Below, piece by piece: positions 21,251 to 30,154 of a DNA stretch of 42,087 nucleotides. A program made the position numbers and the translations under genes. This DNA is from Mesorhizobium sp. (GTDB lineage: Bacteria; Pseudomonadota; Alphaproteobacteria; Rhizobiales; Rhizobiaceae): contig SAPZ01000039.1 in the NCBI GenBank assembly GCA_004020875.1, forward strand, positions 1 to 42,087, given 5' to 3'. How positions within the stretch are numbered: position 1 is the stretch's first letter; every line of letters starts with the position of its first letter. The notes under the pieces were generated by a model, which worked only from the letters and a program-made list of their open reading frames with translations, searched no databases and had not been told where the DNA came from.

Positions 21251-22250
21251 TCAGAGGCCAGTGCGGATTTCTTCGGCAAGCGCCCTCAACGTCGTCTCGA
21301 CGTCATCGCCGTTTACCATCTTCTGCATCGCCACGGCCCATGCGTTCATGGCTTCGCCGAAGCCGACACGCGGTGTGAAAGCCAGCGCGGCGTGGTCCTG
21401 TGTCTTTTTGAAGCTGTCAACGAAGTTGTTGAACTCGGGCTGCGAAGCGTACTTAGTCCAGGTGTCGTCCTGCCAGGTCGACGTGCGCGGCGGATTGACG
21501 AGCTGGCCGGCAAGGGCACCCTTGAGCGCCACCTGCTTGGAGGTGGCCCACGGGATGAACAGCCAGGCCGTGCCCTTCTTTTCGGAAGCCGCGTTCATGG
21601 CGAGAGCCCAGATCCAGATGTTAGAATCGAAGCTCGTGGCGCTCGGTGCGTGCAGCGGCGGAGCGAAGGCGATCTTGCCGGATGCCGGCTTCCCCGCAAC
21701 ATCGTTCCAGAAGCCGAACATATTTGAGTCGATCGCCATCGCGGTGCGGCCGGAGGAGATGCCGTCCACGAACTCGTACCAGTTATCATTGGCGAAGGAA
21801 GGAGCCGCGCACTTCTTGATCATGTCCACGTAATCCTTGTGGAACGCGATCGATTCCGGCGAATCCAGTCCCGTGTCGAGCTTGCCGTCCGTGACGACAA
21901 AATCGTGGACACCGTAGGAGCGGGCGATCGAGACTGCGGCGGTGTGGATACTGCTCCAGAAACGCACGCCTCGCACCCCCAACGGCGTGATGGAAGGATC
22001 GGCGGCTTTGAGTTGTTCGCACGCCTTTGCCATTTCCGGCGGAGACGTCGGAACCGCGATGTTATACTTCTCCAAGGTATCTTTGCGGTAGAACAGCTGG
22101 ATGTTCTCAAATGCATGCGGGATTGCCCAGATCTGGCCGCCCTCCCCCGTTGCGATCTGACCGGCTTCCATCTTCCAGGTAAGCGCCGCACGCAGGCTCG
22201 GGAAGGAGTCGTTGTAGTCGTATCCAGCATCGGGTAAAAACGGGTAACCG
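21251..22250 (-). pseudogene. ABC sugar-binding protein, N-terminally truncated
   Basis: An open frame of about 330 codons encodes the C-terminal three quarters of a family 1 extracellular solute-binding protein. Typical blocks are GGQIWAIPHAFENIQLFYRK, SGRTAMAIDSNMFGFWNDVA and MNAASEKKGTAWLFIPWATS. Such proteins capture sugars or polyols in the periplasm and hand them to MalFG-type permeases. The signal peptide and first lobe are lost: upstream of about 22250 the frame no longer resembles the family and the next sequence is the duplicated promoter block. No permease or ATPase gene is adjacent; a permease tail relic is at 4740-4852. Confidence 0.75.
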
Positions 22251-22419
22251 GCACTTAAAGGCGTTGTAGTGTCGCCACCAGAAATACTGCTCCGTGGTGC
22301 TGGCCTTTGCGTGGGGGCGCAACACGGCAACTACCCGCTCAAAACGGTTGGTCCTCTACCTCTTATTCACCGTCGCTTTCCTCGCGGCCTAACCCGGCCG
22401 GAATATCCGTTGCCAGAAA

Positions 22420-22757
22420 AAGGCCTCGCGGCCGGTTCGAGGCGCATCCCTCCTCCGAAGCAGCACGCTCAAGTATCGTCACAATTTCCGAGCGCTTCGC
22501 GTTCGGCGATGTCCAAATTCCGACAATGTCGGATACAGTCAGATCTACTGGATTGCGTTTGAATGGTTTTCTCATTTGGCACAGTACATGCGGGTCATCC
22601 GCAAAACACGTGACCGACCAACAAGAATTCGCATGATCACCTTAACACAACATACAGCCGCCTCGGAACAATCACTTGGCCCCTGATCGCCCGCCCCGGC
22701 ACCACAACCGGAGTCATCGATGTTCTGACGGGCTGCCCTAGGATACCTGCTGCGACA
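22420..22757 (+). repeat. Duplicated promoter/leader block, copy 2
   Basis: This block is homologous to 3516-3857 over its whole length, with the same order of landmarks and dispersed point changes. It joins directly to the C-terminal part of the methyltransferase gene. The divergence between copies suggests an old duplication or separate acquisition. Confidence 0.85.
22510..22592 (+). promoter_or_regulatory. NifA upstream site plus sigma-54 promoter (copy 2)
   Basis: TGTCCAAATTCCGACA (22510-22525) fits TGT-N10-ACA. TTTGGCACAGTACATGC has GG at 22578-22579 and GC at 22590-22591, exactly GG-N10-GC. Between the copies the spacer bases have changed but every consensus base is kept, which supports function at least until recently. 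The site drives the methyltransferase pseudogene. Confidence 0.75.
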
Positions 22758-23591
22758 GGGCCGACCACCGAAGCGAGCGACAAATTCTATCTCAACGCCG
22801 AGCAAGAGCTGGTGTTCGCCGATGAAGACAGCCCGGCCTTCATGGCAGGCGCATTCGAGTTCCTGTCCGCGCTGTGGCTCGATGAAGAAAAGGTGAGGCA
22901 GGCATTCCAGTCCGGCAATGGCGTCGGGTGGCACGATCATAGCGCGTGTCTGTTTCGCGGTACGGAACGGTTCTTCCGTCCAGGCTACAATGCCAATCTG
23001 ATCGACTCCTGGCTGCCGGCCTTGGAGGGCGTCGTCGAGAAGCTCGAACGCGGCGTGGACGTCGCGGATGTTGGATGCGGTCATGGTGCATCGACCGTGC
23101 TCATGGCACAGGCCTTCCCCAATTCGCGCTTCGTCGGCTTCGACTATCATGCCCCTTCGATTGAGCGCGCCCGCAAGGCGGCCGAGGTAGCCGGCGTCGG
23201 CGTCAACACGCGGTTCGACGTCGCGGCCGCCAAGAGCTATCCCGGAACCTACGACCTCGTCACATTCTTCGATTGCCTTCACGACATGGGCGACCCGACG
23301 GGCGCCGCCACCCATGTCCACGGATCGCTCAAGCCGGATGGCACGTGGATGATCGTCGAGCCGTTCGCGCATGATCATCTGGCGGCGAACCTCAATCCCG
23401 TCGGACGCGTTTACTATGCCGCTTCCACGTTCGTGTGCACGCCCGCGTCCGTGTCGCAGGAAGTCGGGCTCGCGCTTGGAGCCCAGCCCGGTGAGGCGAG
23501 GCTGCGCAAGGTGGTGACCGGTGGCGGCTTCAAGCGATTGCGTCGCGCCGCGGAGACACCGTTCAACATGGTGCTGGAGGCCCGCCCTTAG
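22633..23591 (+). pseudogene. SAM methyltransferase with N-terminal deletion
   Basis: An ATG at 22633 begins MITLTQHTAASEQSLGP and soon meets a stop. After frame changes (VIDVLTGC) and a deletion, a long open stretch from about 22764 to 23591 encodes the catalytic part. It reads SDKFYLNAEQELVFADEDSP, DVADVGCGHGASTVLMAQAF (the SAM-binding motif I), then FVGFDYHAPSIERA, DLVTFFDCLHDMGDP and LKPDGTWMIVEPFAHD. The missing 60 or so residues include the winged-helix segment still visible at 3729-4030. An internal GTG at 22812 could start a 259-residue protein holding the whole Rossmann domain, so partial activity cannot be excluded. The substrate is unknown. Confidence 0.75.
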
Positions 23592-24032
23592 CGTGGCCGT
23601 CGCCAGAAATTGCAGCTCATCGCATTTTATGAAGATCACCGCCAAAAATCCGGACGCATCGGGCTTTTCAAGGCGTCTGGGTTCACGCAGAGGTCGCTGC
23701 CGAGCCGCCTTCTCTAAACCACTGAAGTCGATGTCCGGCGGCAGATTCTTTCCCTCTCTGCCGCCACAAGGCGAGCAGCCTCGCTGTAGGCGTCTTCCCG
23801 CCCAGTGCTTTCTCGACCCGCCGCGGTGGGCTGATCGTCTCGGATCGTCATCAAAGCGGTGGACGCCGGTGCGAAGTCTGGGCATGGAGATCGGCACCTC
23901 CGAGGTCGAGCGGATCTGCTAAAAGCGCCAGGAGCGGCACGCGACCAGTGGCCTATTTACGACACGATGGGCTTCCACCTTCGCAATACGCTCGGTGAGT
24001 GTCATCTGGATAGCCTCATCGTGTTTGCAGCT
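23592..24032. other. No gene recognised
   Basis: This is the stretch between the methyltransferase pseudogene and the end of the sulfur operon. I found no recognisable protein fragment, hairpin terminator or promoter. Confidence 0.35.
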
Positions 24033-25463
24033 TCACGACGCCTTACGACGCAACGCCGTTTGGTATCCAAGCCATTGGTGGATTTCAGCGGCTATACGCT
24101 CGGCATGCGCGGTGACTTCGGGAATTCCCATCAATTCGCCAACGCTGCCGCGCGCCAGCGGCCCGCTGACGAAAATGCTGTCGGTCGGTCGGCCGGAAGT
24201 GCTGACCGCACGGCCTTGGCTGTCGGTCGCCAGGCCAAGGCCAATCGGGTCTAGCCGGACCAGTCCCATTCGCCCGAGATCGGCAATTGCTGTGTTGGTC
24301 CGGAAAATATCGGCATGCGCCGGCCCGGTCGTGACGACCACCCTGTCGAACGTCTCGGTTGTCTGAGTGGGTTGGCGCCTTGGCCGCAGCGTGACCCGAA
24401 TGCGCCCGTCGACCTGCTCGGCGCCGACGATCGATGCGGCGCGATAGGCGAGCATGCCTTCGGCAACGCGGCGATCGAGCACGTCCGCGACCTGTGGCGC
24501 GATGCGGAAGCGATGCACATCCCACAGCGTGCGCAAATGGCGCACGAGGCGGCGTTGCTCGTCGAGCGGCAGGGCCTGCCAGATGATTTGTCCCTGACGT
24601 CGGACGGCATCGAGCACCGGGTGCCAGTCTTCGCCCCGACGCTTGGCATCTAGGATCGTGGCCCGGATGCGTCTGAGCATCACTGTTGCGCTGCGTGAAG
24701 GCAGACTGATGAAATCACCAATCGGGTCGCCCGGGAGCACCGCGTGGCTGCGCGAACGATAACCATGACGTGACAGCGCGACGATGCGGCTACGATGCCC
24801 ATTGCGGTCCAGCGTGGCAATGATATCCGCCGACGTCAATCCAGTGCCGACTACGAGCACTTGGTCGTCGCGGCCGATCGCTTGCAGCCCTCCGAGATCA
24901 TAGGGATTGGCCACCAGCCGGGCAGCAGCAGCCACAGACCGCAGGGCCGATGGCAAGGCCGGTGGCGGATGCGTCGCCGCAATCACTAGGGCGTCGGCTG
25001 CGAGCGTCCTTCCATCAGCGAGAATCAGGATGTAGCCCTGGCCACTAAGCTCGACTGACGCGACGGCGGACCTGACATGACGGATCACTTTGCCGAACAG
25101 AAAGGGTTGGAGATAAGATTCCACGTAGCGCCCGAAAACGCGTCGTTGTGGGTAGAGTGCTCCATTTGCGGCAATAGCCTCGGCATCGTCGAGAATCGCG
25201 CCGGTCTGCTCCAGCCAATCGGCAAAGTGGCTGTCCTGGCCGGAGATCAGCGTCATTCTCGACGCCGGCACATTGATGCGGTGTGAAGGATCGGCCGTCG
25301 AGTAGGCCAGACCATAGCCGAGCCCCTCTCTGGGCTCGACGACCACGATATCGGCAGCACCGGCGGGCAGCAGCCGCGCAAGATGAAACGCGGTCGCCGC
25401 ACCGGAAAAGCCGCCACCGATGATGGCTACGACCGGTCCCCTGCCCAAGTCTCTGGCGCTCAA
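24033..25463 (-). CDS. FAD/NAD(P)-binding oxidoreductase (NAD_binding_9 type)
   Basis: The 476-residue protein starts with a Rossmann dinucleotide site (VVAIIGGGFSGAATAFHLAR) of the FAD/NAD(P)-binding family. A second motif, DDQVLVVGTGLTSADIIATL at about residue 200, is the NAD(P) site. RINVPASRMTLISGQDSHFADW is the conserved block that marks the NAD_binding_9 group. The ATG overlaps the stop of ssuD (ATGA at 25460-25463), so it is translationally coupled and the last gene of the ten-gene sulfur operon. Relatives sit in iron- and sulfur-scavenging clusters but are poorly characterised. It might reduce flavin, or oxidise a sulfur or nitrogen intermediate. The family call is good and the role is inferred from position. 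Confidence 0.8.
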   Translation of the reverse strand: MSARDLGRGPVVAIIGGGFSGAATAFHLARLLPAGAADIVVVEPREGLGYGLAYSTADPSHRINVPASRMTLISGQDSHFADWLEQTGAILDDAEAIAANGALYPQRRVFGRYVESYLQPFLFGKVIRHVRSAVASVELSGQGYILILADGRTLAADALVIAATHPPPALPSALRSVAAAARLVANPYDLGGLQAIGRDDQVLVVGTGLTSADIIATLDRNGHRSRIVALSRHGYRSRSHAVLPGDPIGDFISLPSRSATVMLRRIRATILDAKRRGEDWHPVLDAVRRQGQIIWQALPLDEQRRLVRHLRTLWDVHRFRIAPQVADVLDRRVAEGMLAYRAASIVGAEQVDGRIRVTLRPRRQPTQTTETFDRVVVTTGPAHADIFRTNTAIADLGRMGLVRLDPIGLGLATDSQGRAVSTSGRPTDSIFVSGPLARGSVGELMGIPEVTAHAERIAAEIHQWLGYQTALRRKAS

Positions 25464-26635
25464 GACTGACTCGCGCGCAGTGCCGAAGGCCGATGGTCGC
25501 CGGCCACCGTTTCGCCGAACGGTCCCATGTTCACTGCCGTCGGGCGCGTCGAGATTTCATGATCGAGCGGCAACAACGGCAACACCAGTTCGCCAAACCG
25601 ATAGGCCTCCTCCAGATGCGGATAGCCGGACAGGATAAAGCTATCGATGCCAATGCGCCGGTATTCGTCGATCCGTTCCGCAACTGTCGCCGCATCGCCG
25701 ACCAGGGCGGTGCCGGCGCCGCCGCGCACCAGGCCAACGCCAGCCCACAGGTTCGGACTGATTTCGAGCTTGTCGCGGCGGCCGCCATGAAGCCGGCTCA
25801 TGCGCGACTGGCCGACGGAATCCATGCGCGCGAAAACCTTCTGCGCCTCGGTTATCGTGTTGTCGTCCAGGCGGCTGATCAGGCGGTCGGCATCGGCCCA
25901 GGCCTCATGATTGGTCTCGCGGACGATGACATGCAGCCGGATGCCGAAGGTCACCTGGCGCCCGGCTTTCTCGGCAAGACCGCGCACATGGGCAATCTTT
26001 GCCGCGACGTCCGCCGGCGGTTCGCCCCAGGTCAAATATTTGTCGATCTGTTCGGCGGCGACCGCGTTAGCGGCATCGGACGAGCCGCCGAAATAGAGCG
26101 GCGGATGTGGCGTCTGCACGGGCGGAAACAGTAGGCGACCGTCCTCGATACGGAAGTGCTTGCCTGCGAACGCTACGGTCTCGCCGCGAAGCACCGCCTT
26201 GTAGATGTCGAGGAATTCCCGCGTCACCTCATAGCGCTCGTCATGGCTGAGGAAGATGCCGTCGCCCTTGTTCTCGACCGGATCCCCGCCGGTGACGACG
26301 TTGATGAGCAGCCGTCCGCTGGAAATGCGGTCGAGCGTCGAGGTCATGCGCGCGGCTAGCGTCGGCGATTGCAGGCCCGGCCGGACGGCGACAAGGAAGC
26401 GAAGCCGCTGCGTCAGCGGTGCCAGCGCCGACGCCACGACCCAGCTATCTTCGCAACTGCGTCCTGTCGGCAGCAGCGCGCCATAGTAGCCGATGGCATC
26501 GGCGGCTTTCGCGACTTGGGTGAGATAGGGCAAGTCGACCGCCCTGCCCCCCTCTGAGGTGCCGAGATAGCGGCTGTCGCCATGAGTCGGCAGAAACCAC
26601 AGGACCTTGATCCTGTCGGGAGTGGCAATGCTCAT
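25460..26635 (-). CDS. ssuD: FMNH2-dependent alkanesulfonate monooxygenase
   Basis: The 391-residue protein is a bacterial-luciferase-fold (LLM) monooxygenase of the SsuD/MsuD type, which cleaves alkanesulfonates to aldehyde and sulfite with FMNH2 and O2. Diagnostic stretches are VLWFLPTHGDSRYLG, FLVAVRPGLQSPTLAARMTS, GRLLINVVTGGDPVENKGDG and FGGSSDAANAVAAEQ. VSLIE-type N-terminal changes aside, its length matches SsuD (about 380). It lies 32 bases after sfnB and overlaps the next gene by 4 bases. MsuE at the head of the operon would supply FMNH2. Given SfnG in the same operon, methanesulfonate formed from dimethylsulfone is a likely substrate; SsuD versus MsuD cannot be settled by eye. Confidence 0.92.
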   Translation of the reverse strand: MSIATPDRIKVLWFLPTHGDSRYLGTSEGGRAVDLPYLTQVAKAADAIGYYGALLPTGRSCEDSWVVASALAPLTQRLRFLVAVRPGLQSPTLAARMTSTLDRISSGRLLINVVTGGDPVENKGDGIFLSHDERYEVTREFLDIYKAVLRGETVAFAGKHFRIEDGRLLFPPVQTPHPPLYFGGSSDAANAVAAEQIDKYLTWGEPPADVAAKIAHVRGLAEKAGRQVTFGIRLHVIVRETNHEAWADADRLISRLDDNTITEAQKVFARMDSVGQSRMSRLHGGRRDKLEISPNLWAGVGLVRGGAGTALVGDAATVAERIDEYRRIGIDSFILSGYPHLEEAYRFGELVLPLLPLDHEISTRPTAVNMGPFGETVAGDHRPSALRASQS

Positions 26636-26667
26636 GAATGGTCCTCTGTGATTTGGAGGCGCTTCGC

Positions 26668-27915
26668 TCAGCTCCAGGCATGGAGCGGCGGATTTACGTC
26701 GTTGAGGTAGTAGTTGCCGAGGATCGCGTATTTCCAGCGCACCGGATCGTGCAGCGTGTGGGTGCGGGCGTTGCGCCAGTGCCGGTCGAGATTGTGCTCG
26801 GCCAGCGTCGAGCGTGTGCCGGCGAGCTCGAACAGCTTGTTCGTGGCAATGATGGCGATCTCTGTCGTGAGGATCTTGGATTCGGCAACCGCGATCTGCG
26901 CTTCCGCGACGGTCTTCTCGTTCGGGTCGGCCACGGCGCGATCGACCGCAAGCCCGGCCCTTTCCAGAACCGCCTCTGCCGCTTTGGCCCGCAGGCGAAG
27001 GTCGCCAATCGCCTGGATCGTATAAGGATCCTGCCAGGCATGATCGACGCCGCTGTCGATCCAGGCGCGCGACTTGGTGCGCACGAAGCCGACAGTCTCG
27101 TCGATCGCCGCCTTGGCGATGCCGAGATCGACCGCGGCCTGGATGATCTGGAAGATGGCGCCGTCGGCCGTCGGCCTGTCATAGCCCTTGTAGCCGGGGA
27201 CAAGATGCGTTTTGGGCACCTTGACATTGTCGAGCAGGACCGTGCCGGACAAAGTCGTCTTCTGTCCGAAGCTCGACCAGTCGTCGATCACCGTCAGTCC
27301 GGGCGCGCCGCGATCGGCGATGGCATACCAGGCGCGCCCCTCGTCATCGAGCGCCACGATCGGAACCAGATGGGCAAGCAGAGCACCGCTCGAATAGAAT
27401 TTCTGGCCGTTGACCACGACATGGTGGCCGGCGTCTACGAACTTTGTCTCGAAGTCGGCCGCGCGCTTGGAGCCGAACTCGGAGAACGCGTTGCCGAAGC
27501 GCGTGCCGGACAGCACCTCAGCGAAAAGCAGCTTCTTCTGCGCCTCGTCGGAGACGGTGCGGATAGCGGCGACGACGCCAAGATGGTTCTGCGGAATCTG
27601 GCCGAGCGACGGATCGGCCGCCGAGATGATGGTGATCACCTTCGACAGGGTCACATAGGAGAGCTCCGGCCCGCCATAGGCTTTCGGCACGTTGATCGAC
27701 CACAGGCCGCTCTGCGAAAACGCATCGAGCTCTTCCTTCGGCCAGATGCGTTCACGATCCCGCTTGGAGGCATCCCTGGCGAATTCGGCGGCGAGTTTTT
27801 CGGCGACAGCGATTGCCTCGGCATCGGCCTTGATCACATGCGCCTTGGCAGAGGGTCGTTCGACCGGCGGGACGGCACTGCGGCTATCCGACGCCTGCCT
27901 GGATTGGATGGTCAT
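26668..27915 (-). CDS. sfnB: SfnB-family acyl-CoA-dehydrogenase-like monooxygenase
   Basis: The 415-residue flavoprotein has the acyl-CoA dehydrogenase/DszC fold. The N-terminal helical domain contains GLWSINVPKAYGGPELSYVT. The central beta domain contains HVVVNGQKFYSSGALLAHLV and FGQKTTLSGTVLLDNVKVP. The C-terminal helical domain ends in NLDRHWRNARTHTLHDPVRW, the conserved SfnB/DszC signature. SfnB proteins accompany sulfone and sulfonate use and are thought to oxidise or desulfurise a thio-compound rather than an acyl-CoA. The ATG at 27915 overlaps the stop of the preceding ATPase gene (ATGA) and has AAGGAG upstream. The in-frame extension further upstream lies within the ATPase gene and is not used. 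Confidence 0.88.
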   Translation of the reverse strand: MTIQSRQASDSRSAVPPVERPSAKAHVIKADAEAIAVAEKLAAEFARDASKRDRERIWPKEELDAFSQSGLWSINVPKAYGGPELSYVTLSKVITIISAADPSLGQIPQNHLGVVAAIRTVSDEAQKKLLFAEVLSGTRFGNAFSEFGSKRAADFETKFVDAGHHVVVNGQKFYSSGALLAHLVPIVALDDEGRAWYAIADRGAPGLTVIDDWSSFGQKTTLSGTVLLDNVKVPKTHLVPGYKGYDRPTADGAIFQIIQAAVDLGIAKAAIDETVGFVRTKSRAWIDSGVDHAWQDPYTIQAIGDLRLRAKAAEAVLERAGLAVDRAVADPNEKTVAEAQIAVAESKILTTEIAIIATNKLFELAGTRSTLAEHNLDRHWRNARTHTLHDPVRWKYAILGNYYLNDVNPPLHAWS

Positions 27916-28703
27916 GCTGCTGTCTCCTTGGGAAAATGTTGCGGTGGAAGCGGCGCGCCGCCGAGGTAGTAGGTTTTGATATCGGTGCGCTGGCGCAAGT
28001 CGGCAGCCGATCCTTCCAGCACGCTGACGCCGTTCTCGAGCACGGTGGCGCGGTCGGCGTATTTCAGCGCGACCGCCGAATTCTGTTCGGCAACGAGGAT
28101 CGAAAGGCCTTCGTCGCGGTTGAGCCGTTTCAGGGCGCTGAAGATCTCGTCGACGATCAGCGGTGCCAGCCCCATCGACGGCTCGTCCAGAACAAAGAGT
28201 TTCGGCCGCGACATCAGACCCCGGCCGATAGCCGTCATCTGCTGCTCGCCCCCGGAAGTGAGGCCGGACCGGGTTCGCCGCTTCTCGGCGAGCCTTGGGA
28301 AAAGTGAATAGACACGATCGAGGTCGGCCTTGACGCCCGTGCGAGAGGACGAGCGTCCGAGCGCGCCGGTGAAGAGGTTCTCTTCGACCGTCAGCGAGCG
28401 GAAGCAATGCCGGCCCTCGAGGAATTGGACAAGGCCGCTGCGGACTAGGTGCGAGGGGCTTGCCCTTGAAACATCCTCGCCACCGAAGGTGATCCGACCG
28501 GCGGTAATGGCGCCGCGCTCAGCCGGAAGGAGATTGGATACGGCGCGCAGCAGTGTCGTCTTGCCGGCACCGTTGGAGCCGAGCAGCGCGACGATCTCGC
28601 CCCTGCCAACCAACAAGTCGACGCCGTGTAGGGCGGCGATGGCGCCGTTGTAGACAGCTTCCACGCTGCTAACTGACAGTATCGGGTATTCCGGGATGGA
28701 CAT
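27912..28703 (-). CDS. LivF-like ABC transporter ATP-binding protein
   Basis: The 263-residue protein is the second ATPase of a branched-chain-amino-acid-type (HAAT) importer. It has Walker A LLGSNGAGKTTLLRA, Q-loop QFLEGRHCF, signature TSGGEQQMTAIGRGLM and Walker B KLFVLDEPSMGLAPL followed by the switch region VAEQNSAVAL. The short length and absence of the LivG-type insertion place it with LivF. It ends overlapping the sfnB start and follows the binding-protein gene by 66 bases. Together with the livG-, livH- and livM-like genes it forms a full importer that, from context, should carry an organosulfur compound. Confidence 0.92.
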   Translation of the reverse strand: MSIPEYPILSVSSVEAVYNGAIAALHGVDLLVGRGEIVALLGSNGAGKTTLLRAVSNLLPAERGAITAGRITFGGEDVSRASPSHLVRSGLVQFLEGRHCFRSLTVEENLFTGALGRSSSRTGVKADLDRVYSLFPRLAEKRRTRSGLTSGGEQQMTAIGRGLMSRPKLFVLDEPSMGLAPLIVDEIFSALKRLNRDEGLSILVAEQNSAVALKYADRATVLENGVSVLEGSAADLRQRTDIKTYYLGGAPLPPQHFPKETAA

Positions 28704-28769
28704 CGATGACTCCGCTCGGGAAGGTGGATGGCGCGGCCGGCCAGATTTGTCGGCCGCACCATACCAAAT

Positions 28770-30101
28770 TCAGTTGCTGACCACCGCGTCGGCGTCCTCG
28801 GCCGTGCGGATCTTGATGCCCTTTTCCTTGGCATACGCCTCGGACGACTTCTCGATGATCGGACGCAGCAGCTTCCAGTCGGGAGCGATCCAGTCGGAGA
28901 CGACATTCCACTTCTTGCCGTCCCATTGCTGGAAGGTCACGTAGCCGTCACCCTCGTGATTGTCCCAGGAGACGTTGATCGAGTGGAACAGGTCCTTGGC
29001 GCCGAGTGCCTCGACGCGCGCCGGATCGAGCTTGAGATGCTCGAAGCCCCAACGCACTTCGTCGCCGGTCAGCGTGCGGTTGCCGAACTTGGCCTGTGCG
29101 ATGCGGACCGCCTCGACATTGAGGATGCCATTGACGATGCCGAGATTGTGGTAGACCGAGCCGATGCGGCTTTTGTCCTCGAGATTGCCTTTGCCGTCGC
29201 CGTAGACCGTTTTGACGATCTCCTGGACCACCGGATATCGCTCACCCGAGGCCTGGGTGGTGATGGCCGTATAGCCCTTGGCGGCATCGCCGGCGGGGAT
29301 GACATCCTCTTCGGAATTCGACCAGACATTGCCTATGATGTGATCGGCCGGGAAGCCTGTCTTCTGCGCGGTCTTCAAGGCGACGGGGTTCATCACGCCC
29401 CAGCCGCGCAGCACGACATAGTCAGGATGCTCGCGCCGGATGGTCAGCCACTGCGCCTGCTGCTCGTTGCCGGGATGCGGCACCTCGATCTGCGACAGCT
29501 CGAAGCCGTATTTCTGCGACAGCAGCTCATAGATCGGGATCGTCTCCTTCCCATAGGGCGAGCCGTGATAGAGCACGACGATGTTCTTGCCCTTGAGCTT
29601 GTCGAGGCCTCCTTCCTTGGACGCGATGTAGTTCACGATGCCGGAGGTCTCGCTGTAAGGATTGAGCAGCAGCGGGAAGACGTAAGGGAACACCCGCCCG
29701 TCGGTCGTGTCTGTGCGGCCGTGGTTGATGGTGATCAGCGGCACCTTGTCGTCGGTGATGCGATCGATCATGGCATAGGCGATGCCGACCGAGAGTGGAT
29801 TCCAGGCAGCGATCCCGGGATTGCTCTTCAACCGTTCATACACCTCGACGCCCTTCTCGACCTCATATTGCGTCTCGCCTTCGCTCCAGGCCAGCTTGAC
29901 GCCATTGACGCCGCCGTCGCGGATGTTGATCAGGTTGAGATAGTCGATGAAGCCACCGAAAAAGCCGGTTCCGCCGGCCGCATACGGACCGACACGGTAG
30001 CTCTGCAGGGGAAAGTATTGTTCTTCGGCGTGAACCGCCGTCGCGCCGAGCACGAAGGCCGTGGCGATCGCCGCTTTTCTTAGGTGACTGAAGAAGGTCA
30101 T
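28770..30101 (-). CDS. ABC transporter substrate-binding protein (HAAT type)
   Basis: The 443-residue periplasmic protein has a signal peptide (MTFFSHLRKAAIATAFVLGA, cleavage after AVHA). The mature part is a type I periplasmic-binding fold like LivJ, AmiC or urea-binding proteins: YAAGGTGFFGGFIDYLNLIN, GVKLAWSEGETQYEVEKGVE, LKGKNIVVLYHGSPYGKETI and PADHIIGNVWSNSEEDVIPA. It is longer than LivJ (about 370) and lacks the classic LivJ ligand residues that I can recognise, so leucine is unlikely. It sits between the livM-like and livF-like genes in the sulfur operon. I infer a sulfone or sulfonate ligand; direct binding data would be needed to name it. Confidence 0.88.
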   Translation of the reverse strand: MTFFSHLRKAAIATAFVLGATAVHAEEQYFPLQSYRVGPYAAGGTGFFGGFIDYLNLINIRDGGVNGVKLAWSEGETQYEVEKGVEVYERLKSNPGIAAWNPLSVGIAYAMIDRITDDKVPLITINHGRTDTTDGRVFPYVFPLLLNPYSETSGIVNYIASKEGGLDKLKGKNIVVLYHGSPYGKETIPIYELLSQKYGFELSQIEVPHPGNEQQAQWLTIRREHPDYVVLRGWGVMNPVALKTAQKTGFPADHIIGNVWSNSEEDVIPAGDAAKGYTAITTQASGERYPVVQEIVKTVYGDGKGNLEDKSRIGSVYHNLGIVNGILNVEAVRIAQAKFGNRTLTGDEVRWGFEHLKLDPARVEALGAKDLFHSINVSWDNHEGDGYVTFQQWDGKKWNVVSDWIAPDWKLLRPIIEKSSEAYAKEKGIKIRTAEDADAVVSN

Positions 30102-30154
30102 TGCTTACGTCTCCTGATGGGTTGGTCCGAGCGGAGGAGGAAGTTGAGCGGCAA

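Noticed and set aside
22572..23897. A 441-codon minus-strand open frame
   Set aside because: It lies opposite the methyltransferase catalytic domain, which has clear motifs on the plus strand.
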